Origin: Lachnospiraceae bacterium G41
GTDB taxonomy: Bacteria; Bacillota; Clostridia; Lachnospirales; Lachnospiraceae
Direction of reading: 5' to 3'
Assembly (NCBI GenBank): GCA_900100245.1
Contig: FNEU01000003.1
Location: forward strand, 1-64,000
DNA: 64,000 nt
The notes below the pieces were generated by a model. That model had not been told where the DNA came from. It ran no database searches and saw only the letters and a program-made list of their open reading frames with translations. A program made the translations under genes and the position numbers. The stretch's first letter is position 1, and every line of letters starts with the position of its first letter. Of this stretch, positions 34,899 through 43,514 are shown piece after piece.

Positions 34899-37800
34899 AT
34901 GGATTTTACTCCTGAACAGAAAAAAGTAATAGATTCAAGAAATCAAAATCTCATAGTGTCTGCCGCCGCCGGTAGCGGAAAAACGGCCGTTTTGACCGAA
35001 AGAATCGTAAAGAAAATCTGTGAAGACGAGAATCTTTCCGTGGACAGAATGCTCATAGTAACCTTTACCAATTCGGCCGCAAGAGAAATGAAGGAGCGTA
35101 TTGGCAAGAAACTTCGTGCAGAGCTTGCCAAAAAACCTGACGATGCGCATTTAAGAAAGCAGATTGCGATTCTTCATACCGCACAGATTACAACGATAGA
35201 CAGTTTTTGCCTTTATATTTTAAAAAACCATTTCGAAGAAATCGGTGTCGATCCTTCGTTTGCAATCGGAAGTGAAGGAGAGATAACCCAGATTTCCGAT
35301 GAAGCCTTTGACGAGGCTTTGGAAGAGGCTTTTAAGGAAGGAAATGAAGAATTCTTAAACCTCGTTGAAATGTATGCGCCGAAGGGTAAATTCAATAAGT
35401 TTTATGAGCTGGTAAAAGATATTGCAACAAAGGCCGACAGCTCTGCATATCCTTATGAGACGCTTGAAAACTATATCGTGGAAGATATCGGAAACGTCTG
35501 GGAACTTCCTTTTGTTAAGTTTAGTATGGAGTTTGAAAACGAGTACTTAAAAGAAGCGCAGGATATATACAGAGAGGTAAAAAATATTGCAGAAGGCACA
35601 TTCCTCACAAAGCATATTGAAGAGGCTGACTTAACAATACCGTTTATTGATGACATTATATCCTCCGATATTCGTGAAAGAATCGTCAAATATCCCGAAC
35701 TCAAAAGGATTACTCTTAATTACGGAAGAAACTTACCGGATGAAAAAGAGGCGCTCAAACAATATGCGAATTTGGTTAATGATAAAGCCCGCAAGATTAT
35801 AGACAAATGTAAGGAAAAATACAAAAATCTGACCGAAGCCGATTTTGAAGAATCGGTTAAGGAAGGCTATGCGGTCACGAATTCTCTTTTACGATTTGTA
35901 ATGTCGTACATGCATATTTTTGAAGATAAAAAGCGTGACAAGGGCATTATCAGCTTCTCCGATATGGAGCATATGGCGCTTGAAATCCTCGTAAAAAAGG
36001 AAGACGGAAAGATTGTTCCCACTCCGACCGCACTTCGCTATAGGGAGTACTTCAACGAAGTAATGATAGACGAATATCAGGACTCAAACGATGTTCAGGA
36101 GACCATACTTGCTGCGGTTTCAAAAGACGAAAAGCTTTCCGGCAACAGATTCATGGTGGGCGATATCAAGCAGAGCATATACAGATTTCGTCTTGCAAAG
36201 CCTGAGATTTTTAAAGGAAAATGCCTCGAATATTCTAAGGAAGGTGACAGGGACGAGAGGATTATTCTTTCATACAATTTCAGAAGCCGCAAGGAAGTAA
36301 TCGATGCAGTAAACTTTGTATTTGAACGCTGCATGATTGAAAAAATCGGCGGTATAGAATACGGAGAGGACGAGCGTCTTAATTTAGGAAAGACGGATTA
36401 TCCCGAAAGCAACACGAACAATAAAGCAGAGCTCATTTATTTTAGCAAAAAAGAATTTGACGAGGATGAGCGCTACAAGGATTTAAGCAAGGATGAGATA
36501 GAAGCGGGCCTTGTTGCAAAAAAAATCAGAGAATTAAAGGAAGCCGGAACGAAAGTTTATGATGTAAAGACCGATTCCATGAGGGAAATGAGATATTCGG
36601 ATGTTGCAATTCTTCTTCGTTCGATGACCAATTCCCGCGACGTGGTTTTCCAGAAAGCCTTAAAGAACGAGGGCATTCAGGGATACGTTATTTCCAAGTC
36701 CGGATATTACAATGCGTGGGAAGTGCAGTTAATCCTTAATTTCCTTTCTGTTATCGATAATCCGAGACAGGATCTGCCTCTTTTATCAGTGCTTCATTCT
36801 TTTATAGGCGGTTTTAGCGAAGAAGAGATTGCAAAGATTCGTATCGTCGAAAAAAAGAAAAGACTTATCGACAGCCTTTATCAGTATATTCTTGTCGGAA
36901 GCGATGAAAAGTTAAAGGAAAAGGTTTTGAACTTTACGACAGAACTTGAAGAATTAAGAAAGCAGGCCATGTATACATCCGCATCGGACATGCTTCGTAT
37001 GATAATTGAAAAGTACGAATACGGCGTGATGGCTTCGTCACTTCCGGGCGGAGAGCAGAGACTTGCAAACGTCAATCTCTTGGTGGAGACTGCGGACGAA
37101 TACGAAGAGCAGGGCATTTTCTGTATTCATGACTTCGTAAAATACACGGAAAAACTTAAAGCAAAGCAGGATATGGGCGAAGCAAATATGCTCGATGAAA
37201 ATGCCGATGTCGTACAGATTTTAACCGTGCATAAATCCAAAGGCCTCGAATATCCGATTTGCTTTGTGTCGGGACTTCATACCGAATTCAGGTACTCCAA
37301 GGATACAATTCTAATGGATGAAGAACTCGGAATCGGCGGTGATACATATAATCTCGAAAAGAGAATAAAAGGAACTTCTCCGGTCAGAGAGGCTCTTTAT
37401 TCCAAGGAAAAGATTAACAGCCTCGGCGAAGAAATAAGAGTTTTATACGTTGCGATGACCAGAGCAAGAGAAAAGCTCATCTTAACCGGAATGCTTGACG
37501 AAGAACCTGAAGGAAAAGATACGCTTTCGTTTGCGAGCATAATGGATTCGGGATCTTTTATGAAATTACTTTTCCCGATTATCTGCGAGAAGCCCGAATT
37601 GTTTAAGATAAATAAAATCCGTCCCGAAGACGCAGGCATCAAAGAAGTATTCGATGAAGCCGAGAGAATATCAAAAAGACAAGTTCTTGAAAGCATTCCC
37701 GCAAAAGCAGGCTTCAAAGAATTTGTTTATCCTTACGAGTCGCTTGACAACCTTTTCGTAAAGACCACGGTTTCCGAACTTAAGAAGGCCGCATATCTTG

Positions 37801-38405
37801 AAAACGAAGACGGAGAGAACACTCTTTATCACGAAGAGGAAGTAAGGGTTCCGAAGATTATTGCCGAAACAGAGGCGGAAAACGGCGGTGCTGCGCGCGG
37901 TAGCGCATATCACAGAGTAATGGAGCTTATGGACTTTGAGCATATTTACGAGGGTGATATTGTTGCAAACTTAAGAGCGCACAGAAAGAAATTGACGGAC
38001 AATCTCTTCATCTATGAAGAAGACGATGCGCTTGTAAGCGAAGAAAAGGTACTAAAATTCCTTGATACAGATCTTGCAAAACGTATGAGTGAGGCTTCTA
38101 AAAGAGACAAGCTTTATCTCGAGCAGCCGTTTGTTTTATCCGTTCCTGCGAATGAAGTAAACGAAGCATTCCCCGAGAACGAAAAGGTACTGGTTCAGGG
38201 TGTAATCGACGTCTATTTCGAAGAGGACGGCAAGCTTATTCTGATGGATTATAAAACAGACAGAGTGGATAATGCACAAGAGCTTGTTAAGAGATACAAG
38301 ACGCAGCTTGATTATTACAGCGAAGCACTTTCGAGACTTGAAAAGAAACCCGTAGCAGAGATTATGATTTATTCATTTGCGCTCGGAGAAGTTATTACAG
38401 TTTAA
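34899..38405 (+). CDS. addA: ATP-dependent helicase/nuclease subunit AddA
   Basis: A 1168-residue UvrD-like superfamily 1A helicase with a C-terminal nuclease. It has Q motif FTPEQKKVID, Walker A AAAGSGKT (Lys28), Walker B VMIDEYQDSN and motif VI LYVAMTRAREKLILTG. The nuclease domain has the GVIDVYF segment and D1117-Y-K1119 in MDYKTDR. All catalytic motifs appear intact. It follows addB with a 2-base gap and ends just before a terminator and a repeat cluster. Confidence 0.97.
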   Translation: MDFTPEQKKVIDSRNQNLIVSAAAGSGKTAVLTERIVKKICEDENLSVDRMLIVTFTNSAAREMKERIGKKLRAELAKKPDDAHLRKQIAILHTAQITTIDSFCLYILKNHFEEIGVDPSFAIGSEGEITQISDEAFDEALEEAFKEGNEEFLNLVEMYAPKGKFNKFYELVKDIATKADSSAYPYETLENYIVEDIGNVWELPFVKFSMEFENEYLKEAQDIYREVKNIAEGTFLTKHIEEADLTIPFIDDIISSDIRERIVKYPELKRITLNYGRNLPDEKEALKQYANLVNDKARKIIDKCKEKYKNLTEADFEESVKEGYAVTNSLLRFVMSYMHIFEDKKRDKGIISFSDMEHMALEILVKKEDGKIVPTPTALRYREYFNEVMIDEYQDSNDVQETILAAVSKDEKLSGNRFMVGDIKQSIYRFRLAKPEIFKGKCLEYSKEGDRDERIILSYNFRSRKEVIDAVNFVFERCMIEKIGGIEYGEDERLNLGKTDYPESNTNNKAELIYFSKKEFDEDERYKDLSKDEIEAGLVAKKIRELKEAGTKVYDVKTDSMREMRYSDVAILLRSMTNSRDVVFQKALKNEGIQGYVISKSGYYNAWEVQLILNFLSVIDNPRQDLPLLSVLHSFIGGFSEEEIAKIRIVEKKKRLIDSLYQYILVGSDEKLKEKVLNFTTELEELRKQAMYTSASDMLRMIIEKYEYGVMASSLPGGEQRLANVNLLVETADEYEEQGIFCIHDFVKYTEKLKAKQDMGEANMLDENADVVQILTVHKSKGLEYPICFVSGLHTEFRYSKDTILMDEELGIGGDTYNLEKRIKGTSPVREALYSKEKINSLGEEIRVLYVAMTRAREKLILTGMLDEEPEGKDTLSFASIMDSGSFMKLLFPIICEKPELFKINKIRPEDAGIKEVFDEAERISKRQVLESIPAKAGFKEFVYPYESLDNLFVKTTVSELKKAAYLENEDGENTLYHEEEVRVPKIIAETEAENGGAARGSAYHRVMELMDFEHIYEGDIVANLRAHRKKLTDNLFIYEEDDALVSEEKVLKFLDTDLAKRMSEASKRDKLYLEQPFVLSVPANEVNEAFPENEKVLVQGVIDVYFEEDGKLILMDYKTDRVDNAQELVKRYKTQLDYYSEALSRLEKKPVAEIMIYSFALGEVITV

Positions 38406-38410
38406 TATCA

Positions 38411-38439
38411 GAGCCGGACACCCTTCGGGAGTCAGGCAC
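38411..38439 (+). repeat. Dispersed 29-bp repeat, copy B
   Basis: GAGCCGGACAC-CCTTCGGG-AGTCAGGCAC, 5 bases after the addA stop. It differs from copy A only in the central 8 bases. Confidence 0.8.
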
Positions 38440-38452
38440 TGAAAGATGAAAG

Positions 38453-38482
38453 GGGGGCCGGTTTCCCGGCACCCCTATTTTT
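38453..38482 (+). terminator. Terminator after addA
   Basis: GGGG-GCCGG / CCGGC-A-CCCC stem (one bulged A) followed by TATTTTTA. Confidence 0.75.
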
Positions 38483-38492
38483 ACACTTGATT

Positions 38493-38521
38493 GAGCCAGG
38501 CACCCTTCGGGAGCCAGGCAC
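38493..38521 (+). repeat. Dispersed 29-bp repeat, copy C
   Basis: GAGCCAGGCAC-CCTTCGGG-AGCCAGGCAC. It forms an inverted pair with copy D. Confidence 0.8.
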
Positions 38522-38545
38522 AAAACTCAGTGCCAGGCTTAAAAC

Positions 38546-39427
38546 TCACAGTGCCTGGCTCGCATAGCGTGCCTGGCTCTTTTTATTTCTTTCATCGATG
38601 TCGTCTAAGAGTCTACCGACATGTCTCTTTTCAAAGAACATATCTTTGTTTGCAATTACGATGATGATTGCAACAATTGTTACCACGATGGTTTCAACGC
38701 ATTTGGTCTCGGGTGTCATTGCTATTTTTTCCTGCAGGAAATTAATTACCAGGTGATAAATCATGCAGGCGAGGATTGAACGGCCGCTTGTCAGATAAAC
38801 CCATGTGATGATAAAGCCCATCGGGATTGCGCTGACAAAGAAGTTTATTACGAACAAAGGATTAACCATGAGTGTTGCCTGGTAAGTTCCTTTGATGAAA
38901 ATAAGCGGAAGGTGCCACATTCCCCAGAGTAATCCGAAAATCATCGACTCCCAGAACCAGTTCATATACTGTCCGATTGAATCTTCGCAGTATCCTTTCC
39001 AGCCGACTTCCTCGATGATGGCTGCAACAGTTACCGAAACGAACGCTCCGGCGATTCCGACGCCCGTAAAAGAGAAGTCGCTCGTAAAAGAAAACTGATT
39101 TAAGGACTGTCCGAATAAAAGTGAAAGTAAAATCGAGGCAGCGACGATTCCTGCGAAAACAAAAATTGCAAAGAGGACATTTAGCCATTTAACCTTATAA
39201 AAGCCGATTAATTTAAGCTTTAAGTCTCTTTTAAGAGCGGGAGAACCCGATGCGAGCACAAATATTGTGGATACTACTGCGGGAGCAAGAAGTCCGATTA
39301 ACATTAATACTGCGCCGAAATTTTCACTGACGAAGATTGCGGGGATCCAGAAAATCCATGTAAAAAGATATGCAAGTGCGAAAAAGAGAACGGGTCTGTA
39401 TTTATAATCTTTATTATCCGATTTCAT
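38546..39427 (-). CDS. CPBP-family intramembrane metalloprotease
   Basis: A 293-residue multi-pass membrane protein (about 7-8 segments) of the CAAX protease/bacteriocin-processing (CPBP/Abi) family. The signature E139-E140-VGWKG is motif 1 and GMWH172LPL is motif 2, giving the glutamate and histidine metal-site residues. Family members can process peptides or confer bacteriocin immunity; the target here is unknown. AAGGAGG precedes the ATG. The start overlaps the MFS gene by 14 bases. The final residues (KKSQARYASQAL) are encoded by a dispersed repeat and are probably not ancestral. Confidence 0.9.
   Translation of the reverse strand: MKSDNKDYKYRPVLFFALAYLFTWIFWIPAIFVSENFGAVLMLIGLLAPAVVSTIFVLASGSPALKRDLKLKLIGFYKVKWLNVLFAIFVFAGIVAASILLSLLFGQSLNQFSFTSDFSFTGVGIAGAFVSVTVAAIIEEVGWKGYCEDSIGQYMNWFWESMIFGLLWGMWHLPLIFIKGTYQATLMVNPLFVINFFVSAIPMGFIITWVYLTSGRSILACMIYHLVINFLQEKIAMTPETKCVETIVVTIVAIIIVIANKDMFFEKRHVGRLLDDIDERNKKSQARYASQAL
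38551..38579 (-). repeat. Dispersed 29-bp repeat, copy D, inside the 3' end of the CPBP gene
   Basis: Read on the minus strand: GAGCCAGGCAC-GCTATGCG-AGCCAGGCAC. It encodes the last residues of the CPBP protein (SQARYASQA), so the repeat supplies the C-terminus. Confidence 0.8.
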
Positions 39428-40664
39428 ATTTTACCTCCTTGTGTTCGAGTGATTTGATATTTTTGCGGAAGAAAATGCCCAGTGAAAAAACCGTGAGGCA
39501 AAGTCCGGAGATTATGATTAAAAGTGCCGAACCTCTTCCGACTCCGCGGTTTCCGATTTTGCCGAGAGCATCAGCCAGTACTCCCGATACGGCGTAAGAT
39601 ACCACATATCCGAGCTGGGATATAAAACCGATTAAGCCCCAGACTCTTCCCTGCTTGTCGGCAGGTATGTTGGTTCTTGCCAGATAGTCCATGCAGTTGT
39701 TTGCAACCGGAAGTACCAAGAAGAAGAGAAAACCGAATATGCATACGGGAATTATATTTTCAAAAAGACCGAAGCCGAACATGCACAATCCGGACAGTGA
39801 CAGTGAAAGGGCGAGGTATGTCACATAGTTTTTCTTAATGCCTTTGATTCCGAGTATTACTCCGCTTACAAGCATTCCGCAGGCGCAAATCGTTTCCGCG
39901 ATTCCGAGTGTTTTTTCATCCTGAAAAGAAAGGATGAGCGGTTTTACAAGTGTCTGAAACATTCCCATGAAAAGTGTGATTACGGAAGACAAAGAGACAA
40001 GGGCGAGGAGTCCCTTTGTTTCGCGTATAATTTTCCAGCCTGATTTTATACTGTCAAAGAATGCTTCTTTTTCTTCAGTTTCTTTTACGCCGATTCCTTT
40101 TCTTACAACAGCAACACCCGTCACGGTTAAAAGGAAGGTTGCAATATCAATGATCAGCAATAATTTTACGTCGCTTATTGTAAGAAGAAATCCGGCAATC
40201 AGGGGTGAAAACAGGTATCTCGAGCTTCCTGCGAGCGAAACGAGGCCGTTTGCTCTGGAGAATTCTTCCGCTGTCAGAAGATCCGTAATGGTTGCGCGGT
40301 AGGACGGTTCAAGGAGTGCCGAGAAAATCGCACTGACCGAGACACCTATACATATTTGGAACAGAGAGGCTTCACCGCGAATCATGCAGATTAGGATGAA
40401 AAGTACTCCGAGAGCAGAGAAGCCGTCTCCGATCATCATTAAAAGTCTACGATCGTATCTGTCGGCCAAAATGCCTGCAGGTACGCTTAAAAGGAGTGAG
40501 GGAAGAAATCCTAAAAGAGTTACAAGCGCCATGCTTGCCGCACTTCCCGTCACTTTGAAAATGTAAACTCCGAGTCCGAAAGCCGTCAGGCCGCTTCCTA
40601 TGGAGGAGACCAGTTCTCCGAACCAGAGAAGAAGGAATTTATTGAAATTGCTTTTTTGTTTCAT
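39414..40664 (-). CDS. MFS transporter (probable drug/macrolide-type exporter)
   Basis: A 416-residue major facilitator protein with about 12 hydrophobic segments. The start KFLLLWFGELVSSIGSGLTAFGLGVYIF and the loop GILADRYDRRLLM (motif A) are typical of the MFS_3 / Mef-like exporter group. The substrate cannot be read. The ATG is in a TAATG overlap with the tetR stop and is preceded by GGAGAAAG. It is co-transcribed with the repressor and the CPBP protein, so expression is probably induced by a ligand of the repressor. Confidence 0.9.
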   Translation of the reverse strand: MKQKSNFNKFLLLWFGELVSSIGSGLTAFGLGVYIFKVTGSAASMALVTLLGFLPSLLLSVPAGILADRYDRRLLMMIGDGFSALGVLFILICMIRGEASLFQICIGVSVSAIFSALLEPSYRATITDLLTAEEFSRANGLVSLAGSSRYLFSPLIAGFLLTISDVKLLLIIDIATFLLTVTGVAVVRKGIGVKETEEKEAFFDSIKSGWKIIRETKGLLALVSLSSVITLFMGMFQTLVKPLILSFQDEKTLGIAETICACGMLVSGVILGIKGIKKNYVTYLALSLSLSGLCMFGFGLFENIIPVCIFGFLFFLVLPVANNCMDYLARTNIPADKQGRVWGLIGFISQLGYVVSYAVSGVLADALGKIGNRGVGRGSALLIIISGLCLTVFSLGIFFRKNIKSLEHKEVKYEIG

Positions 40665-41266
40665 TATCTTTCTCCGCGTGCAATCATGTCGCGAACAAAT
40701 TCCATGGTTCCTTTCTTGGCTCCTAAAAGTTTTTCCGTGAGGTCGATGAATACTTCGATGTCTTTTTCGGTAAACTGTCCTTCGTCAAAAGTTTCGCTGC
40801 TGACAAGCAGCATCATTTTTACTCTCTCGGGAATATTTGTGCAGTCGAATATTCCCTCTTTTATGCCTTCTTCAACAACCTCTGAAAGGATGGGTGTCGC
40901 AACATCATACAGTTTCTGTTTTATTTTTTTATGCATAAGGGCGTTTTCAGGATTTAAAAGTGCCTCTTCAATGGTGAACTCTTCTTTTTCAGGCTGAAGG
41001 GACATGATTATTCCGGTGATTTTAACGGGGATGGGAAGGTCGGATTTTAAAACTGCCGTTGCAGCCTCGGCTTCCTTGTTAATCATCATGCAGATTACTT
41101 CTTCCAAAAGAAGCTCTTTGCTTTCGAAATAGTAGTAGAAAGTGCCTTTGGCAATCCCTGCCTCTTCGATGATTTCATCCACGCTCGTGTTCTCATATCC
41201 TTTTGTCAGAAACATACGGTATGCTATCTGTACGAGTTCAAGTTTTCTTTTTTCGCCCTTTTTCAT
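40664..41266 (-). CDS. TetR/AcrR-family transcriptional regulator
   Basis: A 200-residue TetR-type repressor. The N-terminal helix-turn-helix (about 10-56) reads FLTKGYENTSVDEIIEEAGIAKGTFYYYF, a textbook family match, followed by KELLLEEV. The C-terminal ligand-binding part is unspecific. It is the first gene of a three-gene operon, and two matching palindromes flank its promoter, indicating autoregulation. The ribosome binding site is AAAGGAG. Confidence 0.95.
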   Translation of the reverse strand: MKKGEKRKLELVQIAYRMFLTKGYENTSVDEIIEEAGIAKGTFYYYFESKELLLEEVICMMINKEAEAATAVLKSDLPIPVKITGIIMSLQPEKEEFTIEEALLNPENALMHKKIKQKLYDVATPILSEVVEEGIKEGIFDCTNIPERVKMMLLVSSETFDEGQFTEKDIEVFIDLTEKLLGAKKGTMEFVRDMIARGER

Positions 41267-41281
41267 TGTTTTTCTCCTTTT

Positions 41282-41352
41282 CGACTATCGGTCGGTTTTA
41301 TTATAACAACACGAAATTTTGTTTGTCAAGTACTTTTTCGACTAAAAGTCGG
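41282..41352 (-). promoter_or_regulatory. tetR-operon promoter flanked by two identical-type operators
   Basis: On the minus strand, TTGACA (41324-41329) and TATAAT (41300-41305) have an 18-base spacer. Two copies of CGACTAnnnGTCGG lie at 41282-41295 (downstream of -10) and 41339-41352 (upstream of -35). The site nearer ackA is only about 30 bases from the ackA -35 and might also affect ackA. Confidence 0.85.
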
Positions 41353-41380
41353 TTTTTGTTTTTTTGCCACTCTCTTTGAA

Positions 41381-41409
41381 TTGACAAAAGCATAAAAAAA
41401 GCCTACAAT
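41381..41409 (+). promoter_or_regulatory. Promoter of ackA
   Basis: TTGACA (41381-41386), 17 bases, TACAAT (41404-41409). The leader has an imperfect inverted repeat (TGAAA...CGCC / GGCG-TTTCA, 41422-41458). Confidence 0.85.
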
Positions 41410-41478
41410 TCTATATGTTCGTGAAAGATTTCGCCTGCGTTAAATGATGCGGCGTTTCAATATTTTAGGAGGTATTTT

Positions 41479-42672
41479 ATGAATATTTTGGTAATTAACT
41501 GCGGAAGTTCATCACTCAAGTATCAGCTTATCAATTCTGAGAGTGAAGCAGTGCTTGCAAAAGGACTTTGCGAAAGAATCGGAATGGACGGCTCCTGTAT
41601 CAAGCATACTCCTTCGGGAAAGGATAAAGTAACAAAAGAAACTCCGATGCCCGACCATACTTATGCTATTCAGGCAGTTATCGATGCTTTGACAGATGCA
41701 GAACACGGCGTTGTTAAGTCACTCAGTGAAATCGATGCAGTAGGTCATCGTATTGTGCACGGCGGTGAGAAGTTTGCGAAGTCTGTTGTTATCACAGACG
41801 AAGTAATGGATGCAATCGCAGAATGCAACGATCTTGCTCCTCTTCACAACCCTGCAAACCTTATCGGTATCAACGCTTGTAAAAAGATTATGCCCGGCGT
41901 TCCCATGGTAGCAGTATTTGATACAGCTTTCCATCAGACAATGCCCGAGAAAGCATATATGTACGGACTTCCTTACGAATATTATGAGAAATACAAAGTT
42001 CGTCGTTACGGATTCCACGGAACCAGCCATGATTTCGTATCTGCAAGAGCAGCAGAGATCCTCGGCAAGAAGAGAGAAGATTTAAAGATTATCGTTTGCC
42101 ACTTAGGAAACGGTGCAAGTATTTCTGCAGTTGACCACGGCAAGTGCGTAGATACATCCATGGGCCTTACACCTCTTGAAGGTCTTATCATGGGTACAAG
42201 ATGCGGCGATATCGATCCCGCTATCATCGAGTTCATCGCAAAGAAAGAAAACCTTTCAATCTCCGAGATCAACACCATCATGAACAAGAAGTCCGGTGTT
42301 GAAGGAATGTCAAAGGTTTCTTCAGACTTCAGAGATTTATCCGCAGCTATGGATCAGGGCAATGCTCTCGCAAAGATGGCTCTTGAGACATACACATACA
42401 GAGTTGCAAAGTACATCGGTGCTTACGCAGCAGCTATGAACGGTGTTGACGTTATCGCATTCACAGCAGGTATCGGCGAGAACGACGGCAGAGTTCGTTC
42501 TATGACAGGCAAGTACCTCGGATACCTCGGAGCAAGCATTGACGAGTCCAAGAACAATGTTCACGGTGACGAAGCAATCATCAGTGGCGATGGCGACAAA
42601 GTAACCGTTATGGTAGTTCCTACCAATGAAGAATTGGCTATTGCAAGACAGACAGCAAGTTTGGTAAAATAG
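41479..42672 (+). CDS. ackA: Acetate kinase
   Basis: A 397-residue acetate kinase that makes ATP from acetyl phosphate, the main energy-yielding step of acetate production in anaerobes. It begins [18 protein letters not shown], with the conserved Asn7 and Ser10-12. It also has [32 protein letters not shown] and the phosphate-binding HLGNGAS. The length is normal. TTAGGAGGT precedes the ATG. It has its own promoter and no pta next to it, so phosphotransacetylase is encoded elsewhere. Confidence 0.98.
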   Translation: MNILVINCGSSSLKYQLINSESEAVLAKGLCERIGMDGSCIKHTPSGKDKVTKETPMPDHTYAIQAVIDALTDAEHGVVKSLSEIDAVGHRIVHGGEKFAKSVVITDEVMDAIAECNDLAPLHNPANLIGINACKKIMPGVPMVAVFDTAFHQTMPEKAYMYGLPYEYYEKYKVRRYGFHGTSHDFVSARAAEILGKKREDLKIIVCHLGNGASISAVDHGKCVDTSMGLTPLEGLIMGTRCGDIDPAIIEFIAKKENLSISEINTIMNKKSGVEGMSKVSSDFRDLSAAMDQGNALAKMALETYTYRVAKYIGAYAAAMNGVDVIAFTAGIGENDGRVRSMTGKYLGYLGASIDESKNNVHGDEAIISGDGDKVTVMVVPTNEELAIARQTASLVK

Positions 42673-42702
42673 TTAAGTCGCGTTTAAAGACATCATAAAA
42701 AA

Positions 42703-42726
42703 GGTGCTCGTCAAACGGCGGGCACC
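42703..42726 (+). terminator. Hairpin after ackA
   Basis: GGTGCTCGTC / GGCGGGCACC (G-T pairs) with an AAAC loop. No T run follows (AATA), so termination is uncertain. Confidence 0.45.
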
Positions 42727-42733
42727 AATACAT

Positions 42734-42819
42734 GCAGACGTATCGAAGCGGTCATAACGGGGCGCACTCGAAATGCGTTTGACCTCCGGGTCACGAGGGT
42801 TCGAATCCCTCCGTCTGCG
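42734..42819 (+). tRNA. tRNA-Ser (anticodon CGA)
   Basis: An 86-base class II tRNA. Acceptor arms GCAGACG and CGTCTGC pair fully, with G as discriminator. The anticodon stem-loop is GCGCA-CTCGAAA-TGCGT with anticodon CGA. The long variable arm GACC/GGTC identifies serine, and the T arm is GAGGG-TTCGAAT-CCCTC. CCA is not encoded. It reads UCG codons. Confidence 0.95.
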
Positions 42820-42822
42820 CGC

Positions 42823-42853
42823 AAAAAAGGAATGCAACGGCATTCCTTTTTTT
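42823..42853 (+). terminator. Terminator after tRNA-Ser
   Basis: AAAAAAGGAATGC / GCATTCCTTTTTTT stem with an AACG loop, extended outward by GCGC on both sides. Confidence 0.9.
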
Positions 42854-42862
42854 GTGCGCGCT

Positions 42863-43024
42863 AGACGGAGGGGTTCGAACGCAAGACAAACTGCGAAGCA
42901 GTTTAGAAAGCTCCGGTGGAGCTTTCGTGTCGTAGCCGGCCTGAAAGGCGGCCGAGCCGCCGGTGGGAATCCCTCCGTCTGCGCTGGCAAGCCAAGGGAT
43001 TCGAACGCTAGGCAAACTGCGAGA
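42863..43024. repeat. Partial copies of the tRNA-Ser 3' end and short hairpins
   Basis: An 18-base exact direct copy of the tRNA end (GAATCCCTCCGTCTGCGC, original 42803-42820) lies at 42967-42984. Inverted copies of the T-arm region lie at 42863-42880 (17 of 18) and 42995-43006 (12 of 12). A similar block of about 30 bases (TTCGAACGC...CAAACTGCGA) occurs at 42874-42896 and again near 43000-43022. Hairpins AAACTGC/GCAGTTT and AAAGCTCC/GGAGCTTT lie between. This looks like a recombination scar next to a tRNA gene. Confidence 0.75.
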
Positions 43025-43410
43025 GCCAGGACTACGCGCATAAAGCAAGAGAAGCCCCAAACGCGCGTAAAGTTAAGCCGGCAGAAGCCGAAGACTACGC
43101 GCGCAAAACAAGAGAAGCCCCAAACGCGCGTAAAGTAAAGCCGGCAGAAGCCGAAGACTACGCGCGCAAAGCAAGAAAAGCCACAAACGCACGTAAAGTT
43201 AAGCCGGCAGAAGCCGAGGACTACGCGCCCAAAGCAAGAAAAGCCCCAAACGCGCGTAAAGTTAAGCCGGCAGAAGCCGAGGACTACGCGCGCAAAACAA
43301 GAGAAGCCCCAAACGCGCGTAAAGTTAAACCGGCGAAAGTCGAGGACTACGCGCAGAAAGCAAGAGAAGCCCCAAACGTGCGTAAGAGTGCTTTATTTCA
43401 CAAAAAATGA
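43012..43410 (+). pseudogene. Headless open frame of Lys/Ala/Glu-rich 21-residue repeats
   Basis: The frame is open from just after a TAG (43009-43011) to a TGA at 43408-43410, about 132 codons, with no usable start codon or ribosome binding site. It encodes six units of the type DYARKAREAPNARKVKPAEAE, with variation such as R/H/P/Q at position 4 and A/T at position 6. The last unit breaks off into RKSALFHKK. It looks like the tail of a lost gene whose 5' part was removed by recombination near the tRNA. No family is recognised. It could also be an untranslated DNA repeat that happens to stay open. Confidence 0.5.
43030..43387 (+). repeat. 63-bp tandem repeat, five full units and one partial
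   Basis: Units begin at 43030, 43093, 43156, 43219, 43282 and 43345, exactly 63 bases apart, each starting GACTACGCG. They differ by a few substitutions and no indels, keeping a 21-codon phase. The region is more GC-rich than its surroundings. Confidence 0.95.
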
Positions 43411-43514
43411 TAAGAAAACCCAAGAAAATGATAAGTTTTCTAACCTTAAATATGTTAATGTTGACTATGGAAGAGTCGATATAACATATAGATTATGTAA
43501 TGAGGAGGTAATCT

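Noticed and set aside
42673-43138. Overlapping frames on both strands around tRNA-Ser (about 90-122 codons)
   Set aside because: They read through the tRNA, its terminator and tRNA-end copies; codon content is Arg/Pro-rich nonsense and no start signal is present.
43030-43387. CRISPR array
   Set aside because: The 63-bp units are adjacent copies with no unique spacers; they stay in a coding phase and no cas genes are near.
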